From assembly GCF_001510665.1 (NCBI RefSeq), contig NZ_LMTI01000004.1, positions 496,001-560,000 of the forward strand: a stretch of 64,000 nt of DNA, given 5' to 3'. The number at the start of each line of letters is the position of its first letter. Within the stretch, counting starts at the first letter, position 1. The notes beneath the pieces were generated by a model. It ran no database searches, was not told the origin of the DNA, and was given only the letters and a program-made list of their open reading frames with translations. This document shows, piece by piece, positions 26,173-35,553 of this stretch. The stretch comes from Bacillus sp. FJAT-27445. Its GTDB lineage: Bacteria; Bacillota; Bacilli; Bacillales; Cytobacillaceae. Both the position numbers and the translations under genes were made by a program.

Positions 26173-26212
26173 TACTATTATGCCATACGATATATCGCGA
26201 TACATAATAGTA
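26173..26212. promoter_or_regulatory. Nested dyad upstream of the padR gene (candidate PadR operator)
   Basis: TACTATTATG (26173-26182) is repeated inverted as CATAATAGTA (26203-26212), and the same centre (26192.5) holds the perfect palindrome CGATATATCG (26188-26197). A further palindrome TACTTCATGAAGTA lies at 26161-26174. PadR proteins usually repress their own operon through such dyads (known); the assignment is inference. Confidence 0.6.
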
Positions 26213-26246
26213 AATATCTTGAAAACCGAAAGAAGGAGTGTAATGG

Positions 26247-26567
26247 ATGGCATATAATGGAGGTCCAATGACTGAAGCAATGTATTATGTACTATTAGCA
26301 TTAATGCATCCTAACCACGGTTATCAACTGATGCATGCAATTACAGAAGTTTCGAATGGCAGATTAAAAATGGGACCTGGGACACTTTATGGAGTACTCT
26401 CACGGATGCAAAAAGATGGCCTTATTTCATTAGAAGAAGATGATGGCAGAAGAAAAACCTATCAAATTACAGCAGAAGGAGAACAAGCTCTACGTATAGA
26501 GTACAGTCGGTTAAAGTCCTTGATACAAGACGGCGGCATTTTAGATGGAGGTGATGAGAATGAATAA
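26247..26567 (+). CDS. PadR-family transcriptional regulator
   Basis: 106 residues, AGAAGGAG eight bases upstream. The winged-helix pattern is clear: MTEAMYYVLLALMHPNHGYQLMHAI, then MGPGTLYGVLSRMQKDGLISLEEDDGRRKTYQITAEGEQAL. The short C-terminal helix places it in the compact PadR subfamily (PadR-s2), as expected for a regulator paired with a membrane protein. It overlaps the next gene by eight bases, and a dyad operator candidate lies directly upstream. Confidence 0.9.
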   Translation: MAYNGGPMTEAMYYVLLALMHPNHGYQLMHAITEVSNGRLKMGPGTLYGVLSRMQKDGLISLEEDDGRRKTYQITAEGEQALRIEYSRLKSLIQDGGILDGGDENE

Positions 26568-27759
26568 GGTTGTCTATAAACTCCGCCCAAGTGATTATTG
26601 GCGTATCGGTGAGCATGAAAGCTGGTTTGCAGACATGGCGACGAAGGGATTCCATCTAAAAAAGATGGGGTTACACTTTGCTAAATTTGTTAAAGGTGAA
26701 TCGAAAAATATGAGGTACAGAATAGATGTATCGATAAAAAAGAAGATTACACCAGAACAAATACAGATGTATGCGGAAAATGGATGGGATTATGTAACAA
26801 GCTATAATTTTTTTCACGTATTTTCATCACCGGTTGAGCTTAATGCACCAGAGCTTCATACAGATCCTGCTGAGCAATCTTATACATTAAAGGAACTGGA
26901 CAAAAAATTAGCTCTGAATGCAAGTATAGTTGTGGGTGGAATGATCTTAATGATCGGGATGTTGACTTCTATCTGGTTCCTAGATGGGACACCTACCTAT
27001 ATTTTAGTAGAAGGGTTTGCTATTCAACAAACCATTTTTTCAATCTTCATCGGATTTATGGCCTATACTTCGCTACAGGCAGCAATATCCATCCGTGCTT
27101 TGCGAAAAGCACTTATGGAAGGAAAGCCGATTGATCATCATGCTCCCTGGAAGAGGCACCACCGGTTACATTCCACCATCGCTTTTCTTTTTACAGTAGT
27201 GGTCGGATTGAGTGCTATCATTCCATTCGTACAGCTTGTAAAAATGGATACGAAAACATTGCCCGAAGCAAGCATTGACTTACCGTTTGTCAGATTAGCA
27301 GATATAGAGCAGAATCCTGCTTTAGTTCGAGAGGAACCTACCTATATGAGTGACAACGTTGATTGGGGAAACCGGTATACGTTTGATTGGAGTCCGTTGG
27401 CACCCGTGCAATATGAAACAGATGAAACCGGGGTGGTTCCCGGGGAAATGTGGGAGGACGGGAGCGGTGAATATTCACCAAGTATTTACACAAGGGTTTA
27501 TCAGCTAAGTTTTCCAAGTATGGCGGATAATCTGATTTCTAATTTAATAAAGAGATATAGATTTGAAGAGAGCGATAAAGATTTTGTTGAAAAAAAGCAT
27601 CCGAATTTTGACCTTTTGATTGTTAATGAGAAAAAGGAATCCAAACAAGTATATGCTTCTAAAGGTAATGCCGTCATACATGTTCGCTATTATGGCTATG
27701 CAGACATAAACTCAGTAATAAAAAACATTGCAGAGAAGATTGAGTTAATTTCAGAATAA
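26560..27759 (+). CDS. DUF2812 membrane protein, PadR partner
   Basis: 399 residues from ATG 26560, after GGAGGTGAT. The N-terminal ~120 residues match DUF2812 (YKLRPSDYWRIGEHESWFADMATKGFHLKKMG… typical W and F pattern). Three hydrophobic segments follow at about 130-150, 165-190 and 210-235, then a ~165-residue soluble C-terminal domain with no family I recognise. DUF2812 genes are commonly paired with padR in Firmicutes; the function is unknown, perhaps an envelope sensor or an antagonist of its regulator (inference). Confidence 0.8.
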   Translation: MNKVVYKLRPSDYWRIGEHESWFADMATKGFHLKKMGLHFAKFVKGESKNMRYRIDVSIKKKITPEQIQMYAENGWDYVTSYNFFHVFSSPVELNAPELHTDPAEQSYTLKELDKKLALNASIVVGGMILMIGMLTSIWFLDGTPTYILVEGFAIQQTIFSIFIGFMAYTSLQAAISIRALRKALMEGKPIDHHAPWKRHHRLHSTIAFLFTVVVGLSAIIPFVQLVKMDTKTLPEASIDLPFVRLADIEQNPALVREEPTYMSDNVDWGNRYTFDWSPLAPVQYETDETGVVPGEMWEDGSGEYSPSIYTRVYQLSFPSMADNLISNLIKRYRFEESDKDFVEKKHPNFDLLIVNEKKESKQVYASKGNAVIHVRYYGYADINSVIKNIAEKIELISE

Positions 27760-27852
27760 TGCTTGAGTCCGAATTGATATGGTTAGCATAGTTTACTCAA
27801 AATGAAAGCTCAAGGAGTAAAGCTGAGAATAATCTTGCAAAAGCAGGGCAAT

Positions 27853-27899
27853 AAAAAACGAGCATTCGCAAACCTCAGTCAGGCGAATGCTCGTTTTTC
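27853..27899. terminator. Bidirectional terminator between DUF2812 and yfhD genes
   Basis: AAAAACGAGCATTCG pairs with CGAATGCTCGTTTTT (15-base loop); it works for both converging genes. Confidence 0.92.
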
Positions 27900-27905
27900 T
27901 AAGGA

Positions 27906-28094
27906 TTATTTCCGCCTGCTTTTCGCCCTCTGGTCCGCGGCCTTTGACCGGGCCATTGCCTCCAGGTCGTCGTGGTCGGCAAGGTCGCGGTCGAATTCGA
28001 CGTCACGCCCATCGGTAATTTTCAGGTTCTTTGGAGTTTGTGGCAGGGAAGCAGTGTTCTTATCGCGATTCCTATGTCCGCGTGAACGGGCCAT
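27906..28094 (-). CDS. yfhD: YfhD-like small protein
   Basis: 62 residues from ATG 28094 (AAAGGGG upstream; GTG 28097 is the alternative). Highly charged: starts MARSRGHRNRDKN and ends LADHDDLEAMARSKAADQRAKSRRK, matching the YfhD family pattern. It begins the conserved yfhD-yfhE-yfhF group on the minus strand. Function unknown. Confidence 0.8.
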   Translation of the reverse strand: MARSRGHRNRDKNTASLPQTPKNLKITDGRDVEFDRDLADHDDLEAMARSKAADQRAKSRRK

Positions 28095-28222
28095 CACTTA
28101 AAACCCCTTTCGGAAATAAATTGCGGATATCCCGCAGTATTATCGTTTCCGAGAAGGGCCGGACCATAAGTGGGAAATTTTACAGTCAGCCAGGAGGTGA
28201 AAACGCCTAACTTTTGTAAACC

Positions 28223-28351
28223 TTATCTCTTCCTTAGTTTCGGCCCCTCAATTCCCGCCGCTCTGTCCGCCGCTTTGAATTCCCGCTGATAAAGAACCTC
28301 CTGAGTAGACGTTAACGTAACTCTCGCTTTATCCTTCTTTGGTTTTTCCAT
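28223..28351 (-). CDS. yfhE: YfhE-like small protein (42 residues)
   Basis: Translated from the minus strand: MEKPKKDKARVTLTSTQEV at the start, then LYQREFKAADRAAGIEGPKL and a basic end; TAA at 28223-28225. The LTSTQEVLY…EFKAADRAAG core matches the YfhE family, and the position between yfhD and yfhF is the same as in B. subtilis. GAAGG precedes the start at a slightly long distance. Function unknown; short enough to be missed by automatic gene callers. Confidence 0.82.
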   Translation of the reverse strand: MEKPKKDKARVTLTSTQEVLYQREFKAADRAAGIEGPKLRKR

Positions 28352-28418
28352 TGTTGGTCCCTACCTTCAAGAAAAGTATGCTGCTATTCCAATCCTTTCC
28401 TTAACAAGGGGGAATGAT

Positions 28419-29321
28419 TCAACTTTTGTATATATTTTTAAGAGCTGGTTCAAGTACAGGATGGCGGAAGCTATATCCCGCATCAAGTATTTTTTTCGGC
28501 ATGACCCTTTGTCCTTCAAGGACGAGGGTGCTCATTTCACCAAGCATAAGCTTCAGTGCGAAGCCGGGAACCGGCAGCCAGTGCGGTCGCCCCAAAACCT
28601 TTCCAACCGTCTTTCCGAACTCCTTCATTGAAACAGGTTCAGGTGCCGTAAAATTGACCGGGCCACTGACCCCTTCATTTTCAATGGCAAAAAGAATTCC
28701 GCCAATGGCATCATCAAGATGGATCCACGACACCCATTGCCGGCCTGAGCCCACTGTCCCGCCCCCGAACAATTTGTATGGAAGGGAAATTCTTGGCAAT
28801 GCGCCTTCTTCGCTATCAAGGATGATTCCAAACCTGCACAATACCGTCCGAATCCCTAAATCACCTGCCTTGATGCTTGCCTCTTCCCAGCGCTTGACAA
28901 GCTCTGCGAGAAAATCGTTTCCTGGCGCATTTTCTTCGGTAAATGTTCGTTCTTCCGAGGTTCCGTAAAACCCAACCGCGCTAGCGGCAATATGGACTTT
29001 CGGCTTTTCTTTCATAGCTGCCATAATCCGCACAGCCTCATTGGAAGCCGACAGCCTGCTTGTCAAAAGCCGTTCTTTCCGTTCCGGGGTCCACCGTCCG
29101 CTGTTCAGTGACTCACCTGCAAGGTTGATGAAAGCTTTTACTCCTGCAAGTTGATGTTCCGGGCGGCATCCCTCCGAGAGCCACTGTACATACGTAAGCT
29201 CTTTTCTGCCACTTTCTTTTTTCCCTCTTGTTAAAATAAACACCTCATGGCCTTTTGCGAGCAAATCCTCCGCAAGGGCGCTACCCAAAAACCCGCTTCC
29301 CCCGGCAATTGCAATCTTCAT
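28419..29321 (-). CDS. yfhF: TIGR01777-type NAD(P)-binding epimerase-like protein
   Basis: 300 residues. The Rossmann motif GGSGFLGSALAEDL (8-21) opens an extended-SDR fold; FINLAGESLN, VHIAASAVGFYGTSEERTFTEENAPGNDFLAELVKRWE and QWVSWIHLDDAIGGI are the hallmarks of the YfhF/SulA-like family, and a DUF1731 segment (LGRPHWLPVPGFALKLMLGEM) closes it. Substrate unknown. Its position next to yfhE and recX matches the B. subtilis order. Confidence 0.9.
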   Translation of the reverse strand: MKIAIAGGSGFLGSALAEDLLAKGHEVFILTRGKKESGRKELTYVQWLSEGCRPEHQLAGVKAFINLAGESLNSGRWTPERKERLLTSRLSASNEAVRIMAAMKEKPKVHIAASAVGFYGTSEERTFTEENAPGNDFLAELVKRWEEASIKAGDLGIRTVLCRFGIILDSEEGALPRISLPYKLFGGGTVGSGRQWVSWIHLDDAIGGILFAIENEGVSGPVNFTAPEPVSMKEFGKTVGKVLGRPHWLPVPGFALKLMLGEMSTLVLEGQRVMPKKILDAGYSFRHPVLEPALKNIYKS

Positions 29322-29423
29322 TCCAAATCCTCCCCTCTCAAAAACCTGTTATTTCTATTTTACCTTCTTCCCATATGAAAGGCACTCCCCGGGTATGGTA
29401 CAGTGGAGAAGAGGTGAGGAAGA

Positions 29424-30233
29424 ATGGCAACTATTACGAAAATCACCACCCAGAAACGTGATACAGGAAGATACAATATTTATATGGATTTCGGCAAGGG
29501 AGAAGAATACGCATTCAGTGCCGACGAAGCCGTAATCATTAAGTTCAAATTGAAAAAAGGAATGGAGCTTGACGAATTCGCGCTGGCGGAAGTTGGCTAC
29601 CATGATGAAATCCGGAAAGCCTATAACAATGCAATTAACTACCTGTCCCATAAAATGAGGTCGGAAAAAGAGGTCCGTACGCATTTGAAGGAGAAGAAGC
29701 TGGAAGAAGCGGCCATCAATGAAGTCATCCACAGGCTGCTTGAACAAGGGTACCTGGATGACACCGAATATGCTAACGCATATGTAAGGACGCAAATCAG
29801 CACAACGGATAAAGGCGCTTATGTTGTCAGGATGGAGCTGAGGGAAAGAGGCATCGCCGACCAGCTTATTGAAGAGGCGCTAAAGCAATTCACGAACGAA
29901 GAACAGTTCGAGAAGGCTAAGACGCTTGCCGAAAAATATGCGCGTAAGTACTCCTCGGAGTCAGAGCGAATCCTTAAACAAAAGCTTGATGGAATGCTGC
30001 GCCGGAAGGGTTACCAGACGGATGCCATCCAATTTGCGCTTAGCGAAGCTGACTTTGGCAGGGAAGAAGAGGATGAACTGGAAGCAATCAGGCTCCAGGG
30101 GGAAAAAGCCCACCGCAAGCATGCCAAACTAAGCGGCTATGCTTATGAAAGAAAAATGAAGGAAACTTTGTTCAGGAAGGGGTTTCCAATCGAGCTGATT
30201 GACCGCTATCTTGCATCACAAAGCGAGGAGTGA
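29424..30233 (+). CDS. recX: Regulatory protein RecX
   Basis: 269 residues. Three-helix RecX repeats are visible: KAYNNAINYLSHKMRSEKEVRTHLKEK…AINEVIHRLLEQGYLDDTEYANAYVR and VRMELRERGIADQLIEEALKQF, then further repeats to the C-terminus. RecX modulates RecA filaments during recombination and SOS (known). GAGGTGAGGAAG precedes the ATG. The gene is at the yfhG position of the conserved block. Confidence 0.93.
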   Translation: MATITKITTQKRDTGRYNIYMDFGKGEEYAFSADEAVIIKFKLKKGMELDEFALAEVGYHDEIRKAYNNAINYLSHKMRSEKEVRTHLKEKKLEEAAINEVIHRLLEQGYLDDTEYANAYVRTQISTTDKGAYVVRMELRERGIADQLIEEALKQFTNEEQFEKAKTLAEKYARKYSSESERILKQKLDGMLRRKGYQTDAIQFALSEADFGREEEDELEAIRLQGEKAHRKHAKLSGYAYERKMKETLFRKGFPIELIDRYLASQSEE

Positions 30234-30274
30234 GCTGATTTAACCAAGTGCAACGAGAATTAATTGAAAATCGT

Positions 30275-30311
30275 AAAAACATAGCCATCCTGTTCTGCGA
30301 GGATGGCTATA
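30275..30311 (-). terminator. Terminator of the SDR gene
   Basis: On the minus strand ATAGCCATCCT pairs with AGGATGGCTAT and is followed by GTTTTT. It may also stop recX transcription from the other side, though without a T-run in that direction. Confidence 0.75.
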
Positions 30312-30334
30312 GCTCGTTAAATAGACAACGCAAT

Positions 30335-31009
30335 CTATTTTTGCCTTTCAATGATGATTTCCTTTTTTCCCATACCCTCAACAATCAGCTCAGCAACTTC
30401 CCGCGGTGACGGGAGCTTTGAAGCATCAGCCACATGCGTGCTGCCTTCCCAAAAAGGCGTATCCATCCCGCCCATATAAGCGGCGGTAAAGGTTATTCCG
30501 CTTCCTTCATATTCTTTTTGGAGGCTTTCAGTAAAGCCGCGGACCGCGAATTTGCTTGCCGCATAAACCGCTTCATTGACTTTGCCGCGCAATCCTGCCG
30601 TTGAAATGATATTAACCACATGGCTGGATTCTGCTTTTTCGAGGTAGGGCAGGACTTCTTTCGTCATATAAATGGTCCCGAGCGCATTCGTCTGAATCAT
30701 TTCGGCAATTTGCTCGTTATCCATTTTTAAAAAGGGGCCAAAATGGCCGATGCCCGCATTGTTGACAAGGCCGCGGACCGTTTTGCCTGCAAGCCCCTCG
30801 GCAAGCTTTTCTGGCAGGCTTTCCGGATTAGAAACATCCAGGGTAAGAACACTTGCCGTGCCGCCAGAAGCCTCAATATCTTCTTTTACCAAGAGGAGTT
30901 TTTCCAAAGTTCTTCCCGTGAGCAACACATCCCATCCTTCTTGCGCTAAAAGGAAGGCAATTTCCCGCCCTAGCCCAGAACCCGCCCCTGTTACAATAAA
31001 TGTATTCAT
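30335..31009 (-). CDS. Short-chain dehydrogenase/reductase
   Basis: 224 residues. TGAGSGLGREIA is the NAD(P)-binding motif, LVNNAG the structural NNAG motif, and the catalytic residues are S in NIISTAG and Y-x3-K in YAASKFAV. Substrate is unknown. Relative to B. subtilis it is an extra gene between recX and yfhH, with its own terminator. A GGAGGA ribosome site is upstream. Confidence 0.88.
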   Translation of the reverse strand: MNTFIVTGAGSGLGREIAFLLAQEGWDVLLTGRTLEKLLLVKEDIEASGGTASVLTLDVSNPESLPEKLAEGLAGKTVRGLVNNAGIGHFGPFLKMDNEQIAEMIQTNALGTIYMTKEVLPYLEKAESSHVVNIISTAGLRGKVNEAVYAASKFAVRGFTESLQKEYEGSGITFTAAYMGGMDTPFWEGSTHVADASKLPSPREVAELIVEGMGKKEIIIERQK

Positions 31010-31104
31010 CCAGTAATCCTCCCATTTAAATAAGCACTATCCTTTTAAAACTCCCTATAATTTACTATACTGAATTTATATTAACAAATAAGGTGGTTGC
31101 CTTG

Positions 31105-31428
31105 ATGGAACAGGAAAAACGGTATAGCGCCATGACCGAATATGAATTAAGGCGGGAAATAGCCGCTTTGAACGAAAAGGCAAGGAAAGCTGAACAAATG
31201 GGCATGGTTAATGAATATGCCGTGCTTGAACGGAAGGCTGTAATGGCAAAGGCCTATCTGCTAGATCCAAAAGCGTTCAAGCCTGGAGAAATTTACGAGA
31301 TCGACGGCGATCCGGGTTCTTATTTTAAAATTGATTACCTGAATGGGGTTTTTGCGTGGGGATACCGCCTTGGCGGATCAGGAAAGGAAGAGGCACTGCC
31401 AATCTCGATGCTGATCAATAAAGAATAA
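31105..31428 (+). CDS. yfhH: YfhH family protein (DUF1811)
   Basis: 107 residues from ATG 31105 (AAGGTGGTTGCCTTG upstream; the ATG-like start at 31093 is too close to the ribosome site). The sequence has a helical N-terminus (MTEYELRREIAALNEKARKAEQMG…EYAVLERKAVMAKAYL) and a small beta-barrel-like C-terminus (PGEIYEIDGDPGSYFKIDYLNGVFAWGYRL), the YfhH layout. Function unknown. Its position downstream of recX matches B. subtilis. Confidence 0.82.
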   Translation: MEQEKRYSAMTEYELRREIAALNEKARKAEQMGMVNEYAVLERKAVMAKAYLLDPKAFKPGEIYEIDGDPGSYFKIDYLNGVFAWGYRLGGSGKEEALPISMLINKE

Positions 31429-31486
31429 CCAGGCAAAGGATTGCGAATGCCTGGTCTTGGATGGAAATTTAAAATTGAATTTAATC

Positions 31487-31660
31487 TTAATACGATTTAA
31501 TCTGGCCGGGGTCTCTTTGTGAAGAGGCTTTCATTCTTTCCTGGGGATGGGTATTGATAGAACCGTCCGCCCGTGTTGACGCATATTCCGCCTTTGCCCG
31601 TGGTTCACCTTCGAATTTGTTGTCATTTCCGTATGGAAAACCTTTAGCTTTGTTTCTCAT
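31487..31660 (-). CDS. sspK: Small acid-soluble spore protein K
   Basis: 57 residues from ATG 31660 (GGAGG eight bases upstream; an in-frame start at 31675 would add MEAGA). The pattern [23 protein letters not shown] and [16 protein letters not shown] is that of SspK. It is made in the forespore and stored in spores (known). A sigma-G-type promoter precedes it on the minus strand, and a GCAGAG / CTCTGC hairpin lies in its leader (31692-31710). Confidence 0.9.
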   Translation of the reverse strand: MRNKAKGFPYGNDNKFEGEPRAKAEYASTRADGSINTHPQERMKASSQRDPGQIKSY

Positions 31661-31717
31661 TGCTCCTGCCTCCATCCGTCAGTTTTTTTCAGCAGAGCAA
31701 AGAACTCTGCGTAATTT

Positions 31718-31747
31718 TAGTATTTGTTCGTACTTTATCAATATGCA
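31718..31747 (-). promoter_or_regulatory. Candidate sigma-G promoter of sspK
   Basis: Minus-strand -35 TGCATA (31742-31747), 17-base gap, -10 AATACTA (31718-31724), close to the sigma-G consensus TGMATA-N17/18-CATACTA. It overlaps the upstream region of the divergent yfhJ gene. Confidence 0.65.
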
Positions 31748-31774
31748 GCCACTTTTCTGCCAGGAGGTGAAAAG

Positions 31775-32044
31775 GTGAACGACTATCATGAAAGATTGAC
31801 CAAGGTATTGCTCGATAGAAATGACCATTTATCTTATGGGCAGGCGCGGACCTGGGTAGAGCTTCTTTGGGAGGATTTCGAAACTACCTATGCAAAGGCG
31901 GGCAGGGAGTATCAGGGCAGTGAAATGACTGAAAAAGTTATCCGGCAATGGATTGAGCATTACGGAGAAAGCCTCCACGAATTTGCGGCCCAGAACCCAA
32001 AATATGCCCATTACCTAAAGCAGGACAAGAATAAATTACATTAA
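31775..32044 (+). CDS. yfhJ: YfhJ family protein (WVELL motif)
   Basis: 89 residues from GTG 31775, behind AGGAGGTGAAAAG. The sequence includes LTKVLLDRNDHLSYGQARTWVELLWEDFETTYAKAG, the WVELL-family hallmark. Function unknown. Divergent from sspK, as in B. subtilis; the following yfhK-yfhM/csbB/yfhO genes of that species are missing. Confidence 0.88.
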   Translation: MNDYHERLTKVLLDRNDHLSYGQARTWVELLWEDFETTYAKAGREYQGSEMTEKVIRQWIEHYGESLHEFAAQNPKYAHYLKQDKNKLH

Positions 32045-32051
32045 GAAAAAA

Positions 32052-32082
32052 AACGGCAGCCCGCGGAATAACGGCTGCCGTT
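32052..32082. terminator. Terminator between yfhJ and yfhP
   Basis: AACGGCAGC pairs with GCTGCCGTT. The minus strand carries a run of eight Ts after it (best for yfhP); on the plus strand only TATATTTT follows. Confidence 0.85.
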
Positions 32083-32095
32083 ATATTTTGCTATT

Positions 32096-33076
32096 TTAGC
32101 CCGGAAGGATTTCCAGTTTCTTCCGTAATTTTTCCTCGCTGAAAATCCAGCCAGTATAGGAATTGATTACATTCAGGTCAGGATCGAGGTGGGCGACCGC
32201 GACGAATGGGTAATGGCCATTGCTTCGGTACCGCAGGTCGATGAACCTGACTTCATGGAAATCATCAAATTCCTTTACCTCCCACCTGTAAACAGGAGAG
32301 AAGGACAGGAATGCCGAGATGTTCGAATCTTTTTTTGCTGCATGGATGACAGGAGTGTCAGGAACAGGGACACGGTTGAATTTATCAAGGATTCTTACGG
32401 TCGTCCCCTGGGCCCTCCCGACAAAAAATTCGTTTTCGTTCATGACGGCAACCTTCCAGTGGTTATACTTCATAGTTGGCGTGACGACAATCTGGGTTGC
32501 ATCAGGCACAATCTGTTTGACGGCGTTCACAACCTCCCGCTTTACGGAAAACCTCAGCAAATAATAAAAAATGAGGATTCCGTACACGACGAGGAATGTA
32601 TATCCAGGATGCGCGCCCATGATCCAGGCGACTATGCCTGCCACATGCACCCCGAATATGAATGGATCGAACGTATTAATTACCCCGAGCGCCACCCATT
32701 TGCTAGAGAATGGCCTCAAGGCCTGGGTTCCATAGGCGTTGAAAATATCCACAAAAACATGCAGGAAGACGGCGAACTGCGTCCAAAGCCAGAGATGGAG
32801 CAGATTCGCATCGGGATTAAAGAAAAAGATGATCCCTGTAATTAAGAGCGGCCAAAGGAGCACAGCAGGAACTGAATGGGTGATTCCACGGTGGTTCCGT
32901 ATATATACTGCATTGTTTCTCAGCTTTAAAACAGTATCTATATCCGGGATTTGAGATCCAATGATGGTTCCAATCATAACACTGCTGGCTGTTGCTGTAT
33001 GTGGTGCAACGGCCGGATCAAGAGTGGCCAAGCCTCCTAGGGCAAGCCCCATAACGACATGTGTGCCAGTATCCAA
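32096..33076 (-). CDS. yfhP: YfhP-like inner-membrane metal-dependent hydrolase (YdjM family)
   Basis: 326 residues if started at TTG 33076, ten bases after AAGGAGG (33087-33093). That start gives the family N-terminus (L/M)DTGTHVVMGLALGG and almost the length of B. subtilis YfhP; an ATG at 33130 would add 18 polar residues upstream of the ribosome site. Metal-ligand-like motifs GTHVVMG, SQIPDIDTV and NHRGITHS are followed by four membrane helices and a soluble C-terminal domain. Proposed to be a membrane hydrolase that lowers expression of neighbouring genes in relatives; role not certain. Confidence 0.85.
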   Translation of the reverse strand: MDTGTHVVMGLALGGLATLDPAVAPHTATASSVMIGTIIGSQIPDIDTVLKLRNNAVYIRNHRGITHSVPAVLLWPLLITGIIFFFNPDANLLHLWLWTQFAVFLHVFVDIFNAYGTQALRPFSSKWVALGVINTFDPFIFGVHVAGIVAWIMGAHPGYTFLVVYGILIFYYLLRFSVKREVVNAVKQIVPDATQIVVTPTMKYNHWKVAVMNENEFFVGRAQGTTVRILDKFNRVPVPDTPVIHAAKKDSNISAFLSFSPVYRWEVKEFDDFHEVRFIDLRYRSNGHYPFVAVAHLDPDLNVINSYTGWIFSEEKLRKKLEILPG

Positions 33077-33244
33077 GGTGCCGGTTCCTCCTTTTTGGGA
33101 ATCGTATTCCCTTTCAAAATTCCTTGCCAATGGCCAATCATTATTTTACGGTAGTATATGGCGGCAAGTTTGCCATTGTTGAAATAATACTATTATATTC
33201 CCACTTTACTTTGTTTTTTAACATACGGGAGGATAAAACTCAAG

Positions 33245-34351
33245 ATGAACCAATTGGAAAATGTTGAAAAGATAAACATAAAGCAATTCCGGGAAGACCT
33301 AATTTCCTGGTTTCGTGCTGAACAAAGGAGCCTTCCGTGGCGGGAAAATCAGGACCCATACAAAGTGTGGGTTTCAGAAATCATGCTCCAGCAGACGAGG
33401 GTTGACACAGTCATTCCTTATTTCACAAGGTTCATGGAACAATTCCCGACGATTGAAGCCCTGGCCGAGGCTGAAGAAGATAAAGTCTTAAAAGCGTGGG
33501 AGGGCTTAGGATATTACTCCAGGGCGAGGAATCTACAGGCTGCCGTCCGGGAAGTTAAGGAAAAGTACAATGGGGTTGTCCCAGATTCCCCCAAGGAAAT
33601 CGCCACGTTAAAAGGGGTTGGCCCTTATACCGCGGGAGCGATTTTAAGTATTGCATACGGCATTCCCGAACCCGCTGTCGATGGAAACGTCATGAGGGTT
33701 TTGTCGCGGATTTTGCTGATTCGTGAAGATATTGCGAAGCCGTCCGCACGCAGAATTTTTGAAGAAGCTGTCAGGAAATTGATATCCCATGAGTCGCCTT
33801 CGGACTTCAACCAGGCGCTGATGGAACTTGGCGCGCTCATTTGTACCCCAACTTCGCCGTCATGCCTGCTTTGCCCGGTCAGGGAGCATTGCCATGCTTT
33901 TCATGAGGGTGAGCAACATGTGCTCCCAATCAAGGCTAAAAAGAAGAAGCCAAAACAGGTCCGCCTTGCAGTTGCCGTTGCCGTGGACGGAGAAGGAAGG
34001 ATTTTAATCAGGAAACGTCCAGCAGAAGGGCTCCTGGCTAATTTATGGGAGCTTCCCTCCATCGAGGTGCATCATCCGATTGGAAATGCCCGCGAGGAAC
34101 TGGAGCGTTATTATAAAGATTCATTTCATGCCGAATTGATGATTGGCGAGTCGATCGGCCAGATTCAGCACGTCTTTTCCCATCTTGTCTGGGACGTTAC
34201 CGTCTTTTCGGCCAGACTGGATGGGCCTATTGGGGAGAATGAAAGCCTGCGCCTCGTGCCGCTTGAAGGGCTGGCGGACTTTGCGTTCCCGGTTCCACAT
34301 CAAAAAATGCTGGCGCTTTATGCAGTACGGGGTGAGGAGTTCCATCCTTAA
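33245..34351 (+). CDS. mutY: A/G-specific adenine glycosylase
   Basis: 368 residues. Catalytic E45 in [10 protein letters not shown], helix-hairpin-helix [12 protein letters not shown] with catalytic D146 in AVDGNVMRV, and a complete [4Fe-4S] ligand set C200-X6-C207-X2-C210-X5-C216. The C-terminal NUDIX-like domain carries the FSH motif ([10 protein letters not shown]) used to sense 8-oxoguanine. The enzyme removes adenine mispaired with 8-oxoG. Start ATG follows the weak site GGATAAAA; position next to yfhP matches B. subtilis. Confidence 0.96.
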   Translation: MNQLENVEKINIKQFREDLISWFRAEQRSLPWRENQDPYKVWVSEIMLQQTRVDTVIPYFTRFMEQFPTIEALAEAEEDKVLKAWEGLGYYSRARNLQAAVREVKEKYNGVVPDSPKEIATLKGVGPYTAGAILSIAYGIPEPAVDGNVMRVLSRILLIREDIAKPSARRIFEEAVRKLISHESPSDFNQALMELGALICTPTSPSCLLCPVREHCHAFHEGEQHVLPIKAKKKKPKQVRLAVAVAVDGEGRILIRKRPAEGLLANLWELPSIEVHHPIGNAREELERYYKDSFHAELMIGESIGQIQHVFSHLVWDVTVFSARLDGPIGENESLRLVPLEGLADFAFPVPHQKMLALYAVRGEEFHP

Positions 34352-34370
34352 GGCCGATATACAATGAAAA

Positions 34371-34391
34371 ACGGCCGGAAAGACCGGCCGA
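34371..34391 (-). terminator. Terminator of yfhS
   Basis: CGGCCGG-AAAGA-CCGGCCG stem; on the minus strand TTTTT follows. Confidence 0.85.
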
Positions 34392-34395
34392 AACA

Positions 34396-34620
34396 TTAAT
34401 CATATTGTACCTTTGTACCATGGGTATAATCTGCTTCGCCCCGGTTCAGGCCGCCGCGCCTTTCAATTTCTTCAACTATTTCCCGGTGGATGGTCTGGCC
34501 CTCGGAATTTAGATAAGGGACTACCTGCTGAAGGGAGTGGTGAAAGAACGCAAGCTCGCTGTCTTCCCATTCGCTTTTGGATTTCATTGTCAGCTCGGTC
34601 ATATCCCGTCCGACATACAT
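34396..34620 (-). CDS. yfhS: YfhS-like small protein
   Basis: 74 residues, hydrophilic, starting MYVGRDMTELTMKSKSEWEDSELAFFHHSLQQ and ending GEADYTHGTKVQYD. It matches YfhS in size, motif and position between mutY and fabL. Function unknown; in B. subtilis it is linked to sporulation-stage expression (recollection). AGGAGA lies before the ATG. Confidence 0.8.
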   Translation of the reverse strand: MYVGRDMTELTMKSKSEWEDSELAFFHHSLQQVVPYLNSEGQTIHREIVEEIERRGGLNRGEADYTHGTKVQYD

Positions 34621-34694
34621 GGCAATTCTCCTTTCAATGGATCATTCCCGGTTAGTTTTTGGATTCAATTGTCTTCTATACCCGGAAACGCTAA

Positions 34695-35480
<786 letters not shown>

Positions 35481-35553
35481 ATTTTTTCCTGCGAAATTTT
35501 TAGGATAGAGCCTCACCTTCATGGACAAATTAATAACCGTGGAGGTGATTACA

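Noticed and set aside
28098-28222. Additional small gene between yfhD and yfhE
   Set aside because: AGGAGGTGA-like sequence at 28191-28200 on the plus strand is not followed by any plausible frame.
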